Source of the DNA: Spodoptera frugiperda
Lineage: Eukaryota > Arthropoda > Insecta > Lepidoptera > Noctuidae
NCBI RefSeq assembly: GCF_023101765.2
Contig: NC_064215.1
Location: forward strand, 7,440,001-7,504,000
Reading direction: 5' to 3'
DNA length: 64,000 bases
The position numbers and the translations under genes were made by a program. The notes under the pieces are model-generated. The model worked only from the letters and a program-made list of their open reading frames with translations. It made no database searches and was not told the origin of the DNA. Below are positions 63,701 through 64,000 of this stretch, piece by piece; within the stretch, counting starts at the first letter, position 1, and every line of letters starts with the position of its first letter.

Positions 63701-64000
63701 TGACAGTTTTACATTACCGCCTGCCGCTCCCGGTGATTTACATTCGGTTTTTGTAACATTTCTACTGATTAAAAGACAATATTAAAAAGTGATAGGGAAA
63801 GTTATTGATGGTAGCTATTTTTGGAACTAATTAAAATGGATGTGGGAAACGTAAATTAAGTAATGAAAAAAGGAGTGTTGCAAGAAGTGTTTAGATTCAG
63901 GTAGAGCAACTGTTGGCTTGATAGGCGGTCGCAATTTAGTTCTGAACTAATCTAAAAATGCACGATTAGTTACATTTTTCACAAATAGTTGAGGTATTCT
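57746..64000. other. Noncoding region upstream of emc
   Basis: No coding exon recognised to the window edge. GC-rich segments include about 58310-58330 (GCTGCGCCGGCGCAG), 61400-61475, 62030-62065 and 63650-63720. The last has a symmetric GTCACGTGAC E-box at 63695-63704. Open frames such as 61810-62109 and 60875-61207 resemble no family. The region may hold emc enhancers, but there is no direct sequence proof. Confidence 0.5.

Noticed and set aside
1..64000. CRISPR arrays, bacterial operons or viral genes
   Set aside because: No spaced direct repeats, ribosome binding sites or viral protein signatures were seen. All signals are those of an insect nuclear genome.

Overview
The window looks like nuclear DNA from a moth or butterfly (Lepidoptera). 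It is AT-rich, has spliced genes with consensus insect splice sites and Pol III tRNA genes, and carries scattered copies of repeat families I recognise as typical of lepidopteran genomes. These include an interspersed SINE-like repeat, several LINE 3' ends, and foldback MITEs. There are no bacterial operons, ribosome binding sites or CRISPR arrays. Most open reading frames here are chance or antisense frames.

Two protein-coding genes can be supported, both on the minus strand. At the left edge (1-466) is the 5' end of the splicing-factor gene SF3B3: the first 60 codons plus an upstream leader exon. At 52-57.6 kb is a complete extra macrochaetae (emc) / Id-type HLH gene. It has a TATA-like and initiator promoter, a 128-codon first exon, a 3.8-kb intron, and a 13-residue second coding exon at 53220-53261. 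Its long 3'UTR has several alternative poly(A) signals and K-box/Brd-box-like microRNA sites.

Between them lies about 51 kb without a recognisable protein gene. It holds three tRNA genes: two near-identical tRNA-Arg(ACG) in opposite orientation and one tRNA-Ser(AGA). It also holds LINE fragments (an RLE-type non-LTR 3' end at about 41.2-41.9 kb, a jockey-like 3' end at about 42.3-43.1 kb, and a DAQDRTKW-type fragment at 44.0 kb). There are six copies of one SINE-like family and at least five inverted-repeat MITE-like elements. Many short GC/CpG-rich islands sit in AT-rich DNA, and these are candidate regulatory elements. The 6.4 kb upstream of emc is also noncoding.

Emc/Id proteins sequester bHLH proneural activators, and SF3B3 is a core U2 snRNP subunit, so the two genes share no obvious pathway. 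They are simply tandem on one strand. The long desert fits the general expectation of dispersed enhancers around a developmental regulator, but that is inference.
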